64,000 bases of DNA from Atlantibacter sp032062175 (GTDB lineage: Bacteria > Pseudomonadota > Gammaproteobacteria > Enterobacterales > Enterobacteriaceae): contig NZ_DAMBQK010000005.1 in the NCBI RefSeq assembly GCF_032062175.1, positions 1 through 64,000 of the forward strand, read 5' to 3'. Of the stretch, positions 17,691 to 26,950 are shown piece after piece. Position 1 is the first letter of the stretch, and the number at the start of each line of letters is the position of its first letter. The position numbers and the translations under genes are program-made. The notes beneath the pieces were generated by a model. The model did no database searches. It saw only the letters and a program-made list of their open reading frames with translations, and was not told the DNA's origin.

Positions 17691-17844
17691 GGGCAAATTC
17701 CCGTCAGGTATTGTTCAGAAAAGGTTCGGTTGATGGTACACCGCAACCGCCCAGGGTCAAAATCACCGTTTCGCCTTCGGCACATTGCGACAAAACACGC
17801 TACCCTTTTGAAGACTTAACGCTCACGTGAGGAAAGGAGTATTC

Positions 17845-18840
17845 ATGAAACAAACCGTTTATACCGCCAGCCCGGAAAGCCAGCAGATCCACGTCTGGCG
17901 TCTTAACCCAACGGGCGAGCTCACGCTGTTGCAGGTGGTCGATGTGCCAGGCCAGGTGCAGCCGATGGTCATCAGCCCGGATAAGCGTTACCTCTACGTT
18001 GGCGTGCGCCCGGAATTTCGCGTCATCGCTTACCGCATCTCCCCGGACGAGGGCACATTAAACGTTGAAGCGGAAGCGTCACTGCCCGGTAGCCCGACCC
18101 ATATTTCTACCGATCACCACGGCAAATTCCTGTTCAGCGGCTCCTACGGCGCAGGTTGTGTCAGCGTAACGCCGCTTAACGACGGCATTCCTGGCGAGGT
18201 GGTTGACGTGGTGGAAGGGCTGGACGGTTGCCACTCGGCGAACATTTCCCCGGATAACCGCACCCTGCTGGTGCCGGCGCTGAAACAGGACCGTATTTGC
18301 CTGTTCACCGTGAGCGATGATGGTAATCTCACCGCGCAAACCCCGCCGGAACTGACTACCGTAGAAGGCGCAGGCCCGCGCCATATGGCGTTCCATCCGA
18401 ATCATCAGTTTGCCTACAGCGTAAACGAGCTGAACGGCACCGTAGACGTCTGGGCGCTACAGTCGCCGAACGGCAAAATTGAATGTATCCAGACGCTGGA
18501 CATTATGCCGCCAGACTTTGCCGATACCCGCTGGGCGGCAGATATTCATATCACCCCGGATGGCCGCCACCTCTACACCTGCGACCGTACCGCCAGCATT
18601 GTGACGGTGTTCAGCGTATCCGAAGACGGCAGCGTGCTGGCGGTGGAAGGTTTCCACCCGACCGAAACCCAGCCGCGCGGTTTCAATATCGATCACAGCG
18701 GTAAATACCTGATCGCTGCCGGGCAAAAGTCGCACCATATTTCTGTGCATGCGATTGAAGGCGCGCAGGGGCTGCTGCGCGATGTCGGGCGCTATGCCGT
18801 GGGCCAGGGCCCGATGTGGGTAGTGATCGACGCGCGCTAA
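17845..18840 (+). CDS. pgl: 6-phosphogluconolactonase Pgl
   Basis: 331 aa seven-bladed beta-propeller of the YbhE type. It hydrolyses 6-phosphogluconolactone in the pentose phosphate pathway. Repeating blade motifs are visible (ISPDKRYLYVG, ISPDNRTLLVP, ITPDGRHLYTCDR). The start at 17845 follows AAAGGAGT; the longer frame from 17827 spans this ribosome site. Confidence 0.95.
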   Translation: MKQTVYTASPESQQIHVWRLNPTGELTLLQVVDVPGQVQPMVISPDKRYLYVGVRPEFRVIAYRISPDEGTLNVEAEASLPGSPTHISTDHHGKFLFSGSYGAGCVSVTPLNDGIPGEVVDVVEGLDGCHSANISPDNRTLLVPALKQDRICLFTVSDDGNLTAQTPPELTTVEGAGPRHMAFHPNHQFAYSVNELNGTVDVWALQSPNGKIECIQTLDIMPPDFADTRWAADIHITPDGRHLYTCDRTASIVTVFSVSEDGSVLAVEGFHPTETQPRGFNIDHSGKYLIAAGQKSHHISVHAIEGAQGLLRDVGRYAVGQGPMWVVIDAR

Positions 18841-18847
18841 AGGCATA

Positions 18848-18882
18848 AAAAAAAGCGGACAGGCCTGTGGCGTGTCCGCTTG
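18848..18882 (-). terminator. Terminator of ybhC
   Basis: On the minus strand AAGCGGACAC..GTCCGCTT is followed by eight T residues. Confidence 0.75.
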
Positions 18883-18887
18883 ATAAT

Positions 18888-18915
18888 CAGGCGCATTTAT
18901 CATGCGCCTTTTTTG
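18888..18915 (+). terminator. Terminator of pgl
   Basis: AGGCGCAT-TTATC-ATGCGCCTTTTTT on the + strand. Together with the preceding hairpin it separates the convergent genes. Confidence 0.8.
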
Positions 18916-20223
18916 TTACTGTTTCGGCTCGGCAACCACCTGGCTACCCAGGCCGCGGTTGTTGAATTCCCACATGCGGTTGAAGTTGTTGTCATTCAAC
19001 TCGCGCTGCAGTTTGTCATCCGCCATCGTGCCGGTGTTGCCCGCGAACGGACGTTTGGAACCCAGCGCATCGCCCCACGGCTTCGCTTTGTTAAAGCCTT
19101 CGTTAATCACGCTGTCGCGGATAACCACCTGACCGTTGGCCGTCTGGTTAGCGGTATAGCCGTTTTCAGACGCTTCGATATCCCATGCGCGGCCCAGTTG
19201 CGCCACGCCGTCGCCGTTCGCCACGAAGCGGCTGTTGGTCGCCAGGAAGCCGTACCAGATGTTCGGCTGAGTCGCCGGAGCAAACACGTAGCCTTCCTGC
19301 TGGGTACGGGAATTCACTACCCGGAATTCGGTGTTATCGAACACCACCGCGCCGCGACCGGCAACCAGATCCACGTCGCCTTCCACGTAGCTGTTAGTCA
19401 CCAGCGTGCGGGTCTGGCGGTTGTTCACGATGCGGTTTTGCAGATCGCTGTTGGTCACAAAGAAGGTGTTCTGACGGCCCAGAATGTTCACCTTATCGAT
19501 CTGCACTTTGTCGCCATCGCTACGCAGCGCCACCGCCTGGTGATTACCGGCATCCACGCTGTCGCCCAGATTGTTTTCGATAGTCAGATTATGCAGTTGC
19601 AGCCCGTTGTTCTGGGACCACACCACGGCGGAACACATCAGGCCAACCGTGGCCTCGCGGCGGTTCTGGCAGTTATCGAACATATACCAGGCCGGTTTGC
19701 CCGGCATGTATTTGCCTGACGGGTTAACCGTGTGACGCCAGGTCGCGCGATCCATTTCGGAATCCAGCGCCGCGCCAATTTTCACATCCGCCGGGTTTTC
19801 GCCCAGGCCGTACAGCGTCACGCTGCCGGACGCAGCAGGAATATACACGGTGCCTTCATAAGTGCCCGGCATAATCGCGATGTACTGACGGTTGCTGGTG
19901 TGCTTAATAATCGCCGCATCCACCGCCGCCTGAATGGAGGTGTGGGTCACGCCTGCGGTGCCTGCCGGGCCAACCACGAAGTCAGGCTGGGCGGGAACGG
20001 TGATTTTCGCTGGCGACCACGGAGCCGCGTTCGGGTCCATCGCGGAGAAATAACGCGCCGCGACGAAGTTCTGCGCTTCGTTAGCCGACAGGATCGGGCG
20101 AGAGGCGGTACCTGGCGCTACCTGCTCGGACGGACGCTGGTCCGGCGGCGTTGAGCTACAGGCGGTCAGTGTCACGCCAACGGCAAAAGCCAGCGCCAGA
20201 CGAGAAACCGAAAATCTGTTCAA
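18916..20223 (-). CDS. ybhC: YbhC lipoprotein, carbohydrate esterase/acyl-CoA thioesterase family
   Basis: 435 aa (E. coli 427). It begins with a lipoprotein signal peptide and lipobox LTACSS, so Cys 22 is probably acylated and the protein sits in the outer membrane. The rest is a right-handed beta-helix of the pectin methylesterase family (GNHQAVAL, GRQNTFFV, SYVEGDVDLVAGRGAVVFDNTE with the catalytic-type Asp/Asp pattern). E. coli YbhC lacks pectin esterase activity and shows thioesterase activity; the physiological substrate is unknown. Confidence 0.92.
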   Translation of the reverse strand: MNRFSVSRLALAFAVGVTLTACSSTPPDQRPSEQVAPGTASRPILSANEAQNFVAARYFSAMDPNAAPWSPAKITVPAQPDFVVGPAGTAGVTHTSIQAAVDAAIIKHTSNRQYIAIMPGTYEGTVYIPAASGSVTLYGLGENPADVKIGAALDSEMDRATWRHTVNPSGKYMPGKPAWYMFDNCQNRREATVGLMCSAVVWSQNNGLQLHNLTIENNLGDSVDAGNHQAVALRSDGDKVQIDKVNILGRQNTFFVTNSDLQNRIVNNRQTRTLVTNSYVEGDVDLVAGRGAVVFDNTEFRVVNSRTQQEGYVFAPATQPNIWYGFLATNSRFVANGDGVAQLGRAWDIEASENGYTANQTANGQVVIRDSVINEGFNKAKPWGDALGSKRPFAGNTGTMADDKLQRELNDNNFNRMWEFNNRGLGSQVVAEPKQ

Positions 20224-20264
20224 GGGATGCTCCTTGCTGAGTAAAAAAGGATGAGTGCTGAAAT

Positions 20265-20289
20265 AGCCTGCTTTTTTAACCTAACTTGA
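20265..20289. other. Relic of the lambda attB site (BOB'-like core)
   Basis: AGCCTGCTTTTTTAACCTAA followed by CTTGA. The E. coli attB core is GCTTTTTTATACTAA; here 20270-20284 agrees at 13 of 15 positions, and both flanking arms (CCTG and AACTTGA) are conserved. The two changes lie in the crossover overlap (TTTATAC to TTTAACC). It lies 42 bp upstream of ybhC, and E. coli attB is also between ybhC and ybhB. Confidence 0.75.
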
Positions 20290-20361
20290 TTAAAACGGGA
20301 AGCTAAAGCGCGAAAAAGTTAATTTTATCCGCGCTTTCGTGAACTGTGAACGGCGGCGCGG

Positions 20362-20400
20362 TTGACAAGTTCTTAAGGTTGCCAATAAATGTATAGACAA
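20362..20400 (+). promoter_or_regulatory. hutI promoter with HutC-type operator
   Basis: TTGACA (20362-20367) with an AT-rich -10 about 17 bp later (AATAAA). ATGTATAGACAA at 20389-20400 overlaps the likely start of transcription and equals, on the opposite strand, the operator before hutU at 11 of 12 bases. Confidence 0.6.
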
Positions 20401-20419
20401 CCCATGACAAGCGATCATT

Positions 20420-21661
20420 ATGACCTTATCCCTTCTTCCCGGTGATGTTATCTGGCGCAACGGCCGGATCGCGACGCTCAACCCGTCAGTCGATACGCCT
20501 TATGGCCTGCTGGAACAGCACGATCTCATCGTGCGTGGCGGCTCGATCCTGGCCGTCACGCCCGCGTTGCATAACCCCACTGGCGAAATCATCGACCTGC
20601 AAGGGCGGCTGGTCACGCCAGGGCTGATCGACTGCCATACCCATCTGGTCTACGGTGGTAACCGCGCCCAGGAGTGGGAACAGCGGTTGAACGGCGTTTC
20701 CTACCAGCAAATCAGCGCCCAGGGCGGCGGCATCAACGCCACCGTCAGCGCCACCCGCGCCGCGTCTGCCGAACAGTTGCAGTACACGGCGCAGCAGCGG
20801 CTGAATGCGCTAATGCGTGAAGGGGTGACGACGATTGAGGTGAAGTCGGGTTACGGCTTGAATCTGGAGGCCGAGCAGAAAATGCTGCAAGTGGCGCAAC
20901 GGCTGGCGGCAGCCAACCCGGTTGAGATCAGCGCCACTCTGCTGGCGGCGCACGCCACGCCGCCGGAGTATAAAGGCGATCCCGACGGCTATATCGATCG
21001 CGTTTGCGAGACGATTTTGCCCGCGCTGTGGGAGCAAAAACTGTTCGACGCCGTAGATGCGTTTTGTGAAAACGTCGGTTTTAGCGTGGCGCAGACTGAA
21101 CGGGTGTTCGCCGCCGCGCAGGCGCTGGGCATCCCGGTGAAAGGGCACGTTGAGCAGCTTTCTAATCTGGGCGGTGCGGCGCTGGTGGGCAAATACCACG
21201 GCCTGTCCGCCGATCATATTGAGTATCTGGATGAGCAGGGCGTAATGGCCCTCCAACTGGCGGGCACGGTGGCGGTGCTGCTGCCTGGCGCGTTTTACTT
21301 TCTGCGTGAAACCCAGCGCCCGCCGGTGGATCTGCTGCGCCAGCACAACGTGCCGATGGCGGTCGCTACCGATATCAATCCCGGCACCAGCCCGTTCGCC
21401 AGCCTGCATCTGGCGATGAACATGGCGTGCGTGCAGTTTGGCCTGACGCCGGAAGAGGCGTGGGCTGGCGTGACGCGCCATGCCGCAAGGGCTTTAGGAA
21501 AACAACACACTCACGGCCAACTTGCTGCCGGGTTCGTCGCCGACTTTATTGTCTGGGATGTCGAACAGCCGGTGGAAATGGTCTACGAACCCTGCCGCAA
21601 TCCGCTGCACTGCCGGGTTTATCGCGGCGAGGCACAATTTTTAGAGGGGAAATCCCTGTGA
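20420..21661 (+). CDS. hutI: Imidazolonepropionase HutI
   Basis: 413 aa amidohydrolase for the third step of histidine breakdown, imidazolonepropionate to formiminoglutamate. The metal-binding HxH is in DCHTHLVYGG (about residue 74), with the second histidine in KGHVEQ and the aspartate in VATDINPGT. No good Shine-Dalgarno precedes the ATG, and the promoter is very close, so the leader is short. hutG overlaps its 3' end by 4 bp. Confidence 0.94.
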   Translation: MTLSLLPGDVIWRNGRIATLNPSVDTPYGLLEQHDLIVRGGSILAVTPALHNPTGEIIDLQGRLVTPGLIDCHTHLVYGGNRAQEWEQRLNGVSYQQISAQGGGINATVSATRAASAEQLQYTAQQRLNALMREGVTTIEVKSGYGLNLEAEQKMLQVAQRLAAANPVEISATLLAAHATPPEYKGDPDGYIDRVCETILPALWEQKLFDAVDAFCENVGFSVAQTERVFAAAQALGIPVKGHVEQLSNLGGAALVGKYHGLSADHIEYLDEQGVMALQLAGTVAVLLPGAFYFLRETQRPPVDLLRQHNVPMAVATDINPGTSPFASLHLAMNMACVQFGLTPEEAWAGVTRHAARALGKQHTHGQLAAGFVADFIVWDVEQPVEMVYEPCRNPLHCRVYRGEAQFLEGKSL

Positions 21662-22626
21662 CGCTCTGGCAACCCGCTTCCGCCGCGCTATGGCAGGGGC
21701 GCAACGATCTGGCGGAAGCCGACAACGCGCTGCGCGTATTTCAAACCGTCCAACACCGCACGGTATTCGAACCTGAAGCCGAAGGCATCGCCCTGCTGGG
21801 CTTCGCCTGCGATGAAGGCGTAAAGCGCAATCACGGTCGGCCCGGCGCACAAAAGGGGCCAGATGTGTTACGCAGCGCGCTGGCGAACATGGCCAGCCAT
21901 CGCGGCCACGACCGTCTGGTGGATCTGGGGAACATTCACGCTGAGCCGGATGCGCTCGAAGCCGCACAGGATGCCTTAAGCGACGCGGTAAAACGGTGCC
22001 AGCAAGCCGGGATGCGCACGCTGGTGTTCGGCGGCGGTCACGAAACCGCATTCGGCCACGGGCGCGGCGTGCTCGACGCCTGGCCCGACGCGCGCATCGC
22101 CATTATCAATATCGATGCCCATCTCGATTTACGCCGCGCCGCCCAGGCGACCTCCGGCACGCCGTTCCGCCAGTTGGCGCTGCACTGCGAGCAACAGGGG
22201 CGTGAGTTTAATTACACCTGTATCGGCGTTAATCCCGCTGCCAATACCCAGGCGCTGTTGGATGAAGCCGCCCGGCTTAACGTCAACATCATCCGGGACA
22301 CGGACTGCCAGCGCCCGGAACAAACCCAGGCGGCGACGCAGATTGCCGCTCGGGTAGACTGGGCCGACAAACTCTATTTAACCGTCGATCTGGATGCGCT
22401 GCCAGGCTGGCAAATGCCTGCGGTATCGGCACCCGCCGGGCTCGGCATTCCGCTGGACAGACTGTTAACCCTGCTGGAACCGCTGTGTCGCAGCCCGAAG
22501 CTCCAGGCCGTCGACCTGGTAGAATTTAACCCGGAATTTGACCGCGACAGTCTCGGCGCAAAAGTGGCGGCGCGGCTGGCGTGGCAAATCGTCCACCAGT
22601 GGTCTGATGCTGACCATCACCCATAA
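21658..22626 (+). CDS. hutG: Formimidoylglutamase HutG
   Basis: 322 aa from a GTG at 21658 that overlaps the hutI stop, with GAGGGG upstream. The open frame runs further back to 21427 inside hutI, but that part is a shadow. It is an arginase-fold, Mn-dependent hydrolase converting formiminoglutamate to glutamate and formamide. Metal motifs: GGGHETAFGH, NIDAHLDLR and TVDLDALPG. Confidence 0.93.
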   Translation: MTLWQPASAALWQGRNDLAEADNALRVFQTVQHRTVFEPEAEGIALLGFACDEGVKRNHGRPGAQKGPDVLRSALANMASHRGHDRLVDLGNIHAEPDALEAAQDALSDAVKRCQQAGMRTLVFGGGHETAFGHGRGVLDAWPDARIAIINIDAHLDLRRAAQATSGTPFRQLALHCEQQGREFNYTCIGVNPAANTQALLDEAARLNVNIIRDTDCQRPEQTQAATQIAARVDWADKLYLTVDLDALPGWQMPAVSAPAGLGIPLDRLLTLLEPLCRSPKLQAVDLVEFNPEFDRDSLGAKVAARLAWQIVHQWSDADHHP

Positions 22627-22642
22627 GGAACCTGCTTTCGCT

Positions 22643-23380
22643 ATGTTTTCATCTCAACCCCGACTGGCTGCGTCGCAGGAACCGGTGCCGTTTTACGAAA
22701 AAGTGAAACAGGCCATTAGCGGCAATATTCACGCCGGTGTCTGGAAGCCCCACGACCGCATTCCCTCCGAAGCGGAGCTGGTGCAGCAGTTTGGTTTCAG
22801 CCGCATGACCATCAACCGGGCGCTGCGCGAGCTGACCGATGAAGGGCTGCTGGTGCGTTTGCAAGGCGTTGGGACCTTCGTCGCCGAGCCCAAAGGCCAG
22901 TCGGCGCTGTTTGAAATCCGCAGCATTGCCGACGAAATTACCGCGCGTAACCATCACCACCGCAGCGAGGTGCTGTTGCTGGAACGGATTATCGCCGATA
23001 CCCGTCAGGCGGCGGCGCTGGGCCTGGCGGAAGGTACGCCGGTGTTTCACTCGCTGCTGGTGCATTATGAAAACGACATACCGGTGCAAATTGAGGATCG
23101 GGTAGTGAATACCCACGCGGCCCCGGATTATCTGGCGCAGGATTTCACCCTCACCACGCCGCATGCCTATCTGTCGCAGGCCGCGCCGCTCACCGAAGGC
23201 GAGCATATCGTCGAGGCGGTGCGCGCCAGCCAGCAGGAGCGCGACTGGCTTGGCATTGATGCCGACGAGCCGTGCCTACTTATCCGCCGCCGCACCTGGT
23301 CGGTAAACCATATTGTCTCCCATGCGCGGCTGTTGTTCCCCGGTTCCCGCTACCGCCTGCAAGGGCGATTCATGTCCTGA
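22643..23380 (+). CDS. hutC: Histidine-utilisation repressor HutC
   Basis: 245 aa GntR-family regulator of the HutC subfamily. The N-terminal winged helix contains RIPSEAELVQQFGFSRMTINRAL (about 37-58); the C-terminal UTRA domain binds urocanate, the inducer. The start MFSSQPRL at 22643 gives the usual family length; AAGGA lies 14 bp upstream, a long spacing. It is last in hutIGC and represses both hut promoters. Confidence 0.92.
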   Translation: MFSSQPRLAASQEPVPFYEKVKQAISGNIHAGVWKPHDRIPSEAELVQQFGFSRMTINRALRELTDEGLLVRLQGVGTFVAEPKGQSALFEIRSIADEITARNHHHRSEVLLLERIIADTRQAAALGLAEGTPVFHSLLVHYENDIPVQIEDRVVNTHAAPDYLAQDFTLTTPHAYLSQAAPLTEGEHIVEAVRASQQERDWLGIDADEPCLLIRRRTWSVNHIVSHARLLFPGSRYRLQGRFMS

Positions 23381-23403
23381 TGATGTAACCATTTTGTTAA
23401 TTA

Positions 23404-23471
23404 TGTGATGACCTGCACAGGGTCATCACACAAGTACGGCTAAGGTTTGAATTTGTCTATACAAGTATAGT
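23404..23471 (+). promoter_or_regulatory. hutU promoter with CRP-like site, inverted repeat and HutC operator
   Basis: TGTGATGACCTGCACA (23404-23419) matches the CRP core at 9 of 10 bases. It forms the left half of a perfect 10-bp inverted repeat TGTGATGACC / GGTCATCACA (23404-23430, 7-nt spacer). TTGTCTATACAA (23453-23464) is the HutC-type site and overlaps the start of a TATAGT -10 box (23466-23471). The -35 is poor, as expected for an activated promoter. Confidence 0.6.
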
Positions 23472-23507
23472 CCTCTACATTCTGTCACCCTGTTTAAGGA
23501 GCTGGTC

Positions 23508-25193
23508 ATGCAGCACGATAAATACCGCGAAGGTGAAATTCGCGCCCCACGAGGCACCACGTTGAATGCCAAAAGCTGGCTGACCGAAGCCCCGCTGCGC
23601 ATGTTGATGAACAACCTCGATCCCGACGTCGCGGAAAACCCTCACGCGCTGGTGGTGTATGGCGGTATTGGTCGTGCGGCGCGTAACTGGGAATGCTATG
23701 ACGCCATCGTGAAAGCGCTAAAAGAGCTGGAAGATGACCAGACCCTGTTGGTGCAGTCCGGCAAACCGGTGGGGGTGTTTACCACCCACAGCAACGCGCC
23801 GCGTGTGCTGATTGCCAACTCTAACCTGGTCCCGCGCTGGGCCTCCTGGGAACACTTCAACGAACTCGACGCTAAAGGTCTGGCGATGTACGGGCAAATG
23901 ACCGCCGGTAGCTGGATCTACATCGGCAGCCAGGGCATTGTGCAGGGCACGTACGAAACCTTTGTTGAGGCCGGACGCCAGCACTACAACGGTAATTTGC
24001 AGGGCCGCTGGGTATTAACCGCCGGTCTGGGCGGCATGGGCGGCGCGCAGCCGCTGGCCGCGACCCTGGCGGGTGCCTGCTCGCTGACCATTGAATGCCA
24101 GCAAAGCCGTATCGATTTCCGCCTGCGCACCCGCTATGTGGATGAACAGGCCGATTCGCTTGACGACGCGCTGGCGCGTATCAAACGCTACACCGGCGAA
24201 GGCAAAGCGGTTTCTATCGCCCTGTGCGGCAACGCGGCGGAAATCCTGCCGGAACTGGTGGCTCGCGGCGTGCGCCCGGATATGGTGACCGACCAGACCA
24301 GCGCCCACGATCCGCTGCGCGGTTATCTGCCGGCGGGCTGGACGTGGGAAGCGTATCAGCAGGCTGGCACCCAGGAGCCGGAGCGGGTGATCAAGGCGGC
24401 GAAGCAGTCTATGGCGCAACATGTGGAAGCGATGCTGGCCTTCCATCAGCAGGGCGTCCCGACTTTCGACTACGGCAATAACCTGCGCCAGATGGCCAAA
24501 GAGAGCGGGGTAGAAAACGCGTTTGATTTCCCCGGTTTCGTCCCGGCGTTTATTCGCCCGCTGTTCTGTCGCGGCATCGGCCCGTTCCGCTGGGTGGCGC
24601 TGTCCGGCGACCCGGAGGATATCTATAAAACCGACGCCAAAGTTAAAGAACTGATCACCGACGATGTGCATCTTCATCGCTGGCTGGATATGGCCCGCGA
24701 ACGCATCAGCTTCCAGGGCTTACCGGCGCGTATCTGCTGGGTCGGGCTGGAGTGGCGGCAGAAGCTCGGGCTGGCATTTAATGAAATGGTGCGCAGCGGC
24801 GAAGTCAGCGCGCCGATTGTCATTGGCCGCGACCATCTGGATTCCGGCTCGGTCGCCAGCCCCAACCGGGAAACCGAAGCCATGCGCGACGGTTCTGACG
24901 CGGTCTCCGACTGGCCGCTGCTTAACGCCCTGTTAAACACCGCCAGCGGCGCGACCTGGGTATCGCTGCACCACGGCGGCGGCGTGGGGATGGGCTTTTC
25001 GCAACACGCGGGCATGGTGATTGTCTGCGACGGCACCGACGAAGCCGCCCAGCGTATCGCCCGCGTCCTGCACAACGATCCGGCTACCGGCGTGATGCGC
25101 CATGCGGATGCGGGCTACCCGAGCGCCATTGACTGCGCTGTCGGGCAGGGCCTGAATTTACCGATGGTTCCGGCAACCCAGGAGAAAAAATAA
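23508..25193 (+). CDS. hutU: Urocanate hydratase HutU
   Basis: 561 aa cytosolic enzyme that hydrates urocanate to imidazolonepropionate using tightly bound NAD+ as electrophile. Typical segments: VYGGIGRAARNW, YIGSQGIVQGTYETF, the NAD loop GLGGMGGAQPLA and FCRGIGPFRWVALSGDPEDIY. AAGGAGCTGGTC precedes the ATG. Its stop overlaps the hutH start (TAATG). Confidence 0.96.
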   Translation: MQHDKYREGEIRAPRGTTLNAKSWLTEAPLRMLMNNLDPDVAENPHALVVYGGIGRAARNWECYDAIVKALKELEDDQTLLVQSGKPVGVFTTHSNAPRVLIANSNLVPRWASWEHFNELDAKGLAMYGQMTAGSWIYIGSQGIVQGTYETFVEAGRQHYNGNLQGRWVLTAGLGGMGGAQPLAATLAGACSLTIECQQSRIDFRLRTRYVDEQADSLDDALARIKRYTGEGKAVSIALCGNAAEILPELVARGVRPDMVTDQTSAHDPLRGYLPAGWTWEAYQQAGTQEPERVIKAAKQSMAQHVEAMLAFHQQGVPTFDYGNNLRQMAKESGVENAFDFPGFVPAFIRPLFCRGIGPFRWVALSGDPEDIYKTDAKVKELITDDVHLHRWLDMARERISFQGLPARICWVGLEWRQKLGLAFNEMVRSGEVSAPIVIGRDHLDSGSVASPNRETEAMRDGSDAVSDWPLLNALLNTASGATWVSLHHGGGVGMGFSQHAGMVIVCDGTDEAAQRIARVLHNDPATGVMRHADAGYPSAIDCAVGQGLNLPMVPATQEKK

Positions 25194-26713
25194 TGCGTAC
25201 TCTTCGACTGACGCCGGGCCAACTGAGCCTGGCGGATCTGCGCCAGATTTACAGCGCGCCCGTTACGCTGGCGCTGGACGACGGCGCGTTTGACGACATC
25301 AACCGCAGCGTGCAGTGCGTTAACGATATTCTCGCCGAGGGCCGCACGGCGTACGGCATCAATACCGGTTTTGGCTTGCTGGCATCGACCCGCATCGCCA
25401 GCGAAGATCTGGAAAATCTCCAGCGTTCACTGGTGTTGTCCCATGCGGCGGGCGTGGGCGAGGCGCTGGACGATGCGCTGGTGCGCCTGATCATGGTGCT
25501 GAAGATCAACAGCCTGGCGCGCGGCTATTCCGGCATCCGGCTGGAGGTGATCCAGGCGCTACAGGCGCTGGTGAATGCTGAGGTCTACCCACGTATCCCG
25601 GCAAAAGGCTCGGTGGGCGCCAGCGGCGATTTGGCCCCGCTGGCGCATATGTCCCTGACGCTGTTAGGCGAAGGGCAGGCGCGGGTTAACGGCGAATGGC
25701 TGCCCGCAGTCGAGGCGCTCTCCAAAGCCGGATTAACGCCGATTACTCTGGCGGCGAAAGAGGGCCTGGCGCTGCTCAACGGCACCCAGGCGTCCACGGC
25801 ATTCGCTCTGCGCGGCCTGTTCGAAGCCGAAGATTTGTTTGCCTCCGCGGTGGTCAGCGGCGCATTAACCACCGAAGCGGTGCTCGGCTCGCGCCGTCCG
25901 TTTGATGCTCGCATTCACGCGGTGCGCGGTCAGAAAGGGCAAATCGACAGTGCGGCGCTGTTCCGCCATGTGCTAACCGACGACAGTGACATCTCCCGGT
26001 CCCATCACAACTGTGAAAAAGTGCAGGACCCGTACTCGCTGCGCTGCCAGCCCCAGGTGATGGGCGCGTGCCTGACGCAAATGCGCCAGGCGGCGGAAGT
26101 GCTGCTGATAGAGGCCAACGCGGTATCCGATAACCCGCTGGTGTTTGCCGAGGAACAAGAGGTAATTTCCGGCGGCAATTTCCACGCCGAACCGGTGGCG
26201 ATGGCCGCCGACAACCTGGCGCTGGCGCTGGCAGAAATCGGCGCGCTGTCTGAGCGGCGCATCGCGCTGATGATGGATAAACATATGTCGCAATTGCCGC
26301 CGTTCCTGGTGAAAAACGGCGGGGTCAATTCCGGGTTTATGATCGCTCAGGTTACCGCAGCGGCGCTGGCCAGCGAAAACAAAGCGCTGGCGCATCCGTC
26401 GAGCGTGGACAGCCTGCCGACCTCGGCGAACCAGGAGGATCACGTCTCAATGGCCCCCGCCGCCGGGCGTCGGCTGTGGGAGATGGCCAGCAACACCCGA
26501 GGCGTATTAGCAGTGGAGTGGCTGGCGGCCTGCCAGGGAATTGATTTGCGTGAGGGACTGAAATCCAGCCCGATTCTGGAAAAGGCGCGCCATATTCTGC
26601 GTGATAAAGTGACCTATTACGCTCAGGATCGCTACTTCGCGCCGGATATCGAAGCGGCCATAACCCTGCTGAGCCAGCGGCGGCTGGCGGCGTTACTGCC
26701 TGATTTCTTTTAA
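25193..26713 (+). CDS. hutH: Histidine ammonia-lyase HutH
   Basis: 506 aa. It removes ammonia from L-histidine to give urocanate, the first catabolic step. The MIO cofactor forms from Ala143-Ser144-Gly145 in VGASGDLAPLAH. Other family marks: YGINTGFG, QDPYSLRC and SGGNFHAEP. It is translationally coupled to hutU; a strong terminator follows. It completes a full route from histidine to glutamate and formamide. Confidence 0.97.
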   Translation: MRTLRLTPGQLSLADLRQIYSAPVTLALDDGAFDDINRSVQCVNDILAEGRTAYGINTGFGLLASTRIASEDLENLQRSLVLSHAAGVGEALDDALVRLIMVLKINSLARGYSGIRLEVIQALQALVNAEVYPRIPAKGSVGASGDLAPLAHMSLTLLGEGQARVNGEWLPAVEALSKAGLTPITLAAKEGLALLNGTQASTAFALRGLFEAEDLFASAVVSGALTTEAVLGSRRPFDARIHAVRGQKGQIDSAALFRHVLTDDSDISRSHHNCEKVQDPYSLRCQPQVMGACLTQMRQAAEVLLIEANAVSDNPLVFAEEQEVISGGNFHAEPVAMAADNLALALAEIGALSERRIALMMDKHMSQLPPFLVKNGGVNSGFMIAQVTAAALASENKALAHPSSVDSLPTSANQEDHVSMAPAAGRRLWEMASNTRGVLAVEWLAACQGIDLREGLKSSPILEKARHILRDKVTYYAQDRYFAPDIEAAITLLSQRRLAALLPDFF

Positions 26714-26771
26714 AGCTCACGGCGGCGCAAGGCCCTGTTTGTAAAGAGACAGATAGATTCTGCCGCTGTGG

Positions 26772-26805
26772 AAAAATCCGTAATCTCTCGGGATTACGGA
26801 TTTTT
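26772..26805. terminator. Terminator after hutH
   Basis: AAAAATCCGTAATC-TCTCGG-GATTACGGATTTTT, a perfect 14-bp stem counting the A/T tracts; strong in both directions. Confidence 0.9.
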
Positions 26806-26950
26806 ATCTCACAGCACCAAATTGCCACTACGCTCTTGCGAAATTATTAAATAATCATATTCTGTCACATAATATTTCGAGTTAATCTGGCTTCTAAAAT
26901 AAGTCGCTTTTAATATAGACTTTATCAAAATTGATAATATTGGATATGCT

